From assembly GCF_000429665.1 (NCBI RefSeq), contig NZ_AUCH01000005.1, positions 203,480-267,479 on the forward strand: a DNA stretch of 64,000 nt, read 5' to 3'. The position numbers and the translations under genes are program-made. Positions 62,520-64,000 of the stretch are shown in pieces (the stretch's first letter is position 1; each line of letters begins with the position of its first letter). Origin of the DNA: Azovibrio restrictus DSM 23866. GTDB taxonomy: Bacteria > Pseudomonadota > Gammaproteobacteria > Burkholderiales > Rhodocyclaceae. The notes under the pieces are model-generated. The model saw only the letters and a program-made list of their open reading frames with translations, did not search any database and was not told the DNA's origin.

Positions 62520-62547
62520 AACGCCGCGTCACTGCGGCGTTTTTTTT
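62520..62547 (+). terminator. Terminator of the BI-1 gene
   Basis: AACGCCGC, a 6-nt loop and GCGGCGTT form an 8-bp stem (one arm base shared with the T-run) followed by T residues, 21 bases after the stop. A-runs on the other side make it usable in both directions. Confidence 0.9.
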
Positions 62548-62597
62548 GTGTAGCAGCCGAGTCACATGAAGCCTTCAGCCGGATAGGCCGCCCTGTT

Positions 62598-62675
62598 TCA
62601 GCATCCCAGCCCTTGCGCTAGCAGGTCGCCGCCTTCCGGGAAGTTGCTGGCTACCTGATCGAGAAGAAGGTCCAT
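62598..62675 (-). CDS. Possible 25-residue small protein
   Basis: A short open frame MDLLLDQVASNFPEGGDLL, continuing AQGLGC, with AGGAG six bases before its ATG. It lies in the 325-bp gap between the BI-1 terminator and the ApeA-like gene. No family is recognised. It could be a genuine small protein or the 5' remnant of a lost gene. The rest of this gap (62676-62810) shows a fall in G+C but no further feature. Confidence 0.3.
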   Translation of the reverse strand: MDLLLDQVASNFPEGGDLLAQGLGC

Positions 62676-62824
62676 GTTCGCTCCTGAGGGGGAAAAGGTC
62701 ATCGTACCCGGGTGGAACAGGCGGAGCGGATGACGATACGAAAATATTCAGCTACTGCGAATCTCTATCTTCACCATTTATTTTCAATCAACCTGACAGA
62801 TAACTAATTAACTGGAGAAATAAT

Positions 62825-63760
62825 ATGGCCCGACATGTGATTCCTGACTCGGTCGATTTTGTCGGTGAGTGGTGTCTTCCAGCAGAAAACGAAAGTTCCG
62901 AACAAATCCCGGGGACACTCTCGTGGTCATCCGGGAAGGCAACACTCCAACTTAACGACACTTTTACCCCTCTTCGAGGCTCCATCTTTGGAAATGAAGA
63001 ACATCGTTATCAAGCCATCCATGGAACGACAACGAACAACATAGTTAGCGTGCTTCGCGCATTGAGGACTGGTGCGCAAATAAATATCGGCCAAGCCGGC
63101 TTTCGCGAGTCTGAACGATTGATTTCCAGTTTGGTCATCGTCGGCGCCCACGTAACCCCTCAAACCAGATACAGCGAAATTCGGTTCAGAATACCTGGTC
63201 TGCAAATTTGGTTATGCAGATCAGGGATCCAGCGAACGATTATTCCAAAGACTGAGAACTCCCCCGCAGGTGTTATTTACCAGATCGATGGCCTATCAGA
63301 AGAAGCGACATCTATCCCCAGCCTAGACATGGAACTGGGCTGGGGGATTGATAGGAGTTTTTCGGGAGACCTAATCACTGACATCACAGTCAAAACATCC
63401 GCGTGTCTTCGAATCAAACCGAATCAACCACAAGATGTTGATTGGTTCTTAACCCAGCTATCGAAGGTGAGTACGTTGCTCGCTTTCATTTCCGGTTCGC
63501 CGATGGCTCCAGACCATGTATCGGCAATCGTTGCGGACACACGGCAAGATGTGGAAATCCTAGTGGCCCTGCGGGAAGCAAAATACTGCACGCTGAGTCG
63601 AGATCGGGACTTTTTCATGCTTCGTCCAGCCATGGGGAACGACATGGCTAACGTCTTCATATATGGACTCCCCCGGAAATCAAGGAAACTGAACGATAGG
63701 TTTGGCAGCTGGAAAGCGCATGCAGTCGTATATCCGGCATCTGGTGTGGGTTCTCTATGA
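62825..63760 (+). CDS. ApeA N-terminal-domain-like protein, probably truncated
   Basis: A 311-residue protein with no signal or membrane segment. The pattern FVGEWCLPAENESSEQIPGT, LRGSIFG, a beta-rich run, SSLVIVGAHVTP, IPGLQIWL and later SPMAPDHVSAIV resembles the N-terminal domain of ApeA, an abortive-infection anti-phage protein. In ApeA this domain precedes a C-terminal HEPN RNase with an R-x4-6-H motif; none is seen here and the frame stops early. The same frame reopens after the TGA and runs 80 codons to the window end without a HEPN motif. G+C is visibly lower than in all neighbours, with different codon use, indicating transfer. GGAG lies seven bases before the ATG. The family call is by pattern recognition only. 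Confidence 0.55.
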   Translation: MARHVIPDSVDFVGEWCLPAENESSEQIPGTLSWSSGKATLQLNDTFTPLRGSIFGNEEHRYQAIHGTTTNNIVSVLRALRTGAQINIGQAGFRESERLISSLVIVGAHVTPQTRYSEIRFRIPGLQIWLCRSGIQRTIIPKTENSPAGVIYQIDGLSEEATSIPSLDMELGWGIDRSFSGDLITDITVKTSACLRIKPNQPQDVDWFLTQLSKVSTLLAFISGSPMAPDHVSAIVADTRQDVEILVALREAKYCTLSRDRDFFMLRPAMGNDMANVFIYGLPRKSRKLNDRFGSWKAHAVVYPASGVGSL

Positions 63761-64000
63761 CCCGTGCCGACATGGAATCTGCTCACGGTGCGCCAATCGG
63801 TACAAGCGGCAGGCAAGCTGCCGGAAGAGTTATCGGCGTCAATCCGTGTCGGTGCGATCCGTTTAGCCATGATGGGCGATCAGTCTCAAAGCAAACGCGG
63901 GAGGGGAAACAACAGGAACATGGGGTTTCCTTTCAGCCGGCAATGGCAAAGGCGGTACGACTCAGTTTCTTTTCCTGACGTGGCTGCGGATGACCGTAGG
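63761..64000 (+). other. Open frame continuing past the ApeA-like stop to the window edge
   Basis: After the TGA at 63758-63760 the same reading frame stays open for 80 codons (starting PVPTWNLLTVRQSVQ, ending at the edge). No start codon with a ribosome site precedes it and no family was recognised. It could be the disconnected 3' part of the preceding gene, a separate gene fragment, or chance. A competing frame from 63757 encodes 73 residues but has no recognisable features. Confidence 0.25.

Overview
The window is a 64 kb stretch of high-G+C chromosome. Gene content and order (secB-gpsA, a complete MSHA-type pilus locus, cytochrome c4-engB-hemB, pilBCD, pcnB-folK-panBCD, coq7, creBCD) point to a betaproteobacterium of the Rhodocyclales. 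An Azospira/Dechlorosoma-like organism is the best guess, but this is an inference from protein style and synteny, not a database match. Nearly all of it is ordinary, tightly packed core chromosome. No tRNA, rRNA, CRISPR array, insertion sequence or prophage was seen.

Layout. 1-2.4 kb: secB, a periplasmic SH3 protein, gpsA, and convergent trmL. 2.4-19.5 kb: a 17-kb MSHA (type IV) pilus locus, all on the + strand, in the order mshE-G-F, pilin, mshC-D-O-P-Q, then mshI, a PilN-like gene, mshJ-K-L-M-N. It encodes the c-di-GMP-type extension ATPase, platform protein, pilins, a 1,366-residue LamG/DUF6701 surface protein, the inner-membrane alignment complex and the secretin. 19.5-24 kb: comF, bioB-bioC and the msrPQ methionine sulfoxide repair system. 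24-32 kb: HDOD and CBS regulators, a DUF455 ferritin-like protein, cytochrome c4, engB, hemB, a pyrimidine nucleotidase, argB and a sigma-32-driven hsp20. 32-36.4 kb: a secreted barnase-like RNase with its barstar next to nudB, then aspS, a DUF502 protein and an FmdB-type zinc ribbon. 36.4-42.5 kb: pilD-pilC-pilB (a second type IV pilus core, whose prepilin peptidase probably also serves the MSHA pilins), a CorC-type transporter and a CcsA/YpjD protein. 42.5-49 kb: ffh, a lytic transglycosylase, proS, rppH, CNP1-like and DUF3617 proteins, coq7 and an OsmC protein. 49-56.5 kb: panD, panC, panB, a CZB chemoreceptor, DUF486, folK, pcnB, a HAD phosphatase and hda. 56.5-62.5 kb: a membrane-anchored NagZ-like glycosidase with creD, creC and creB, then a Bax-inhibitor-1 family protein. 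62.8 kb to the end: a visibly lower-G+C gene resembling the N-terminal domain of the ApeA anti-phage protein, apparently without its C-terminal HEPN nuclease.

The most interesting material is non-coding. (i) A terminator-ended small RNA candidate with CCUCC-containing loops lies antisense to the 3' end of engB, upstream of hemB. (ii) A second small RNA candidate of about 110 nt sits in an AT-rich gap at 49.3 kb, with a near-consensus promoter, a 5' stem-loop, a CCUCCUCC loop and a strong terminator. (iii) A related repeat sits immediately after the first gene of two different operons (msrP|msrQ and creB|creC). (iv) A perfect cre-tag (TTCAC-N6-TTCAC) lies upstream of creD. (v) Palindromes lie upstream of both halves of the msh locus.
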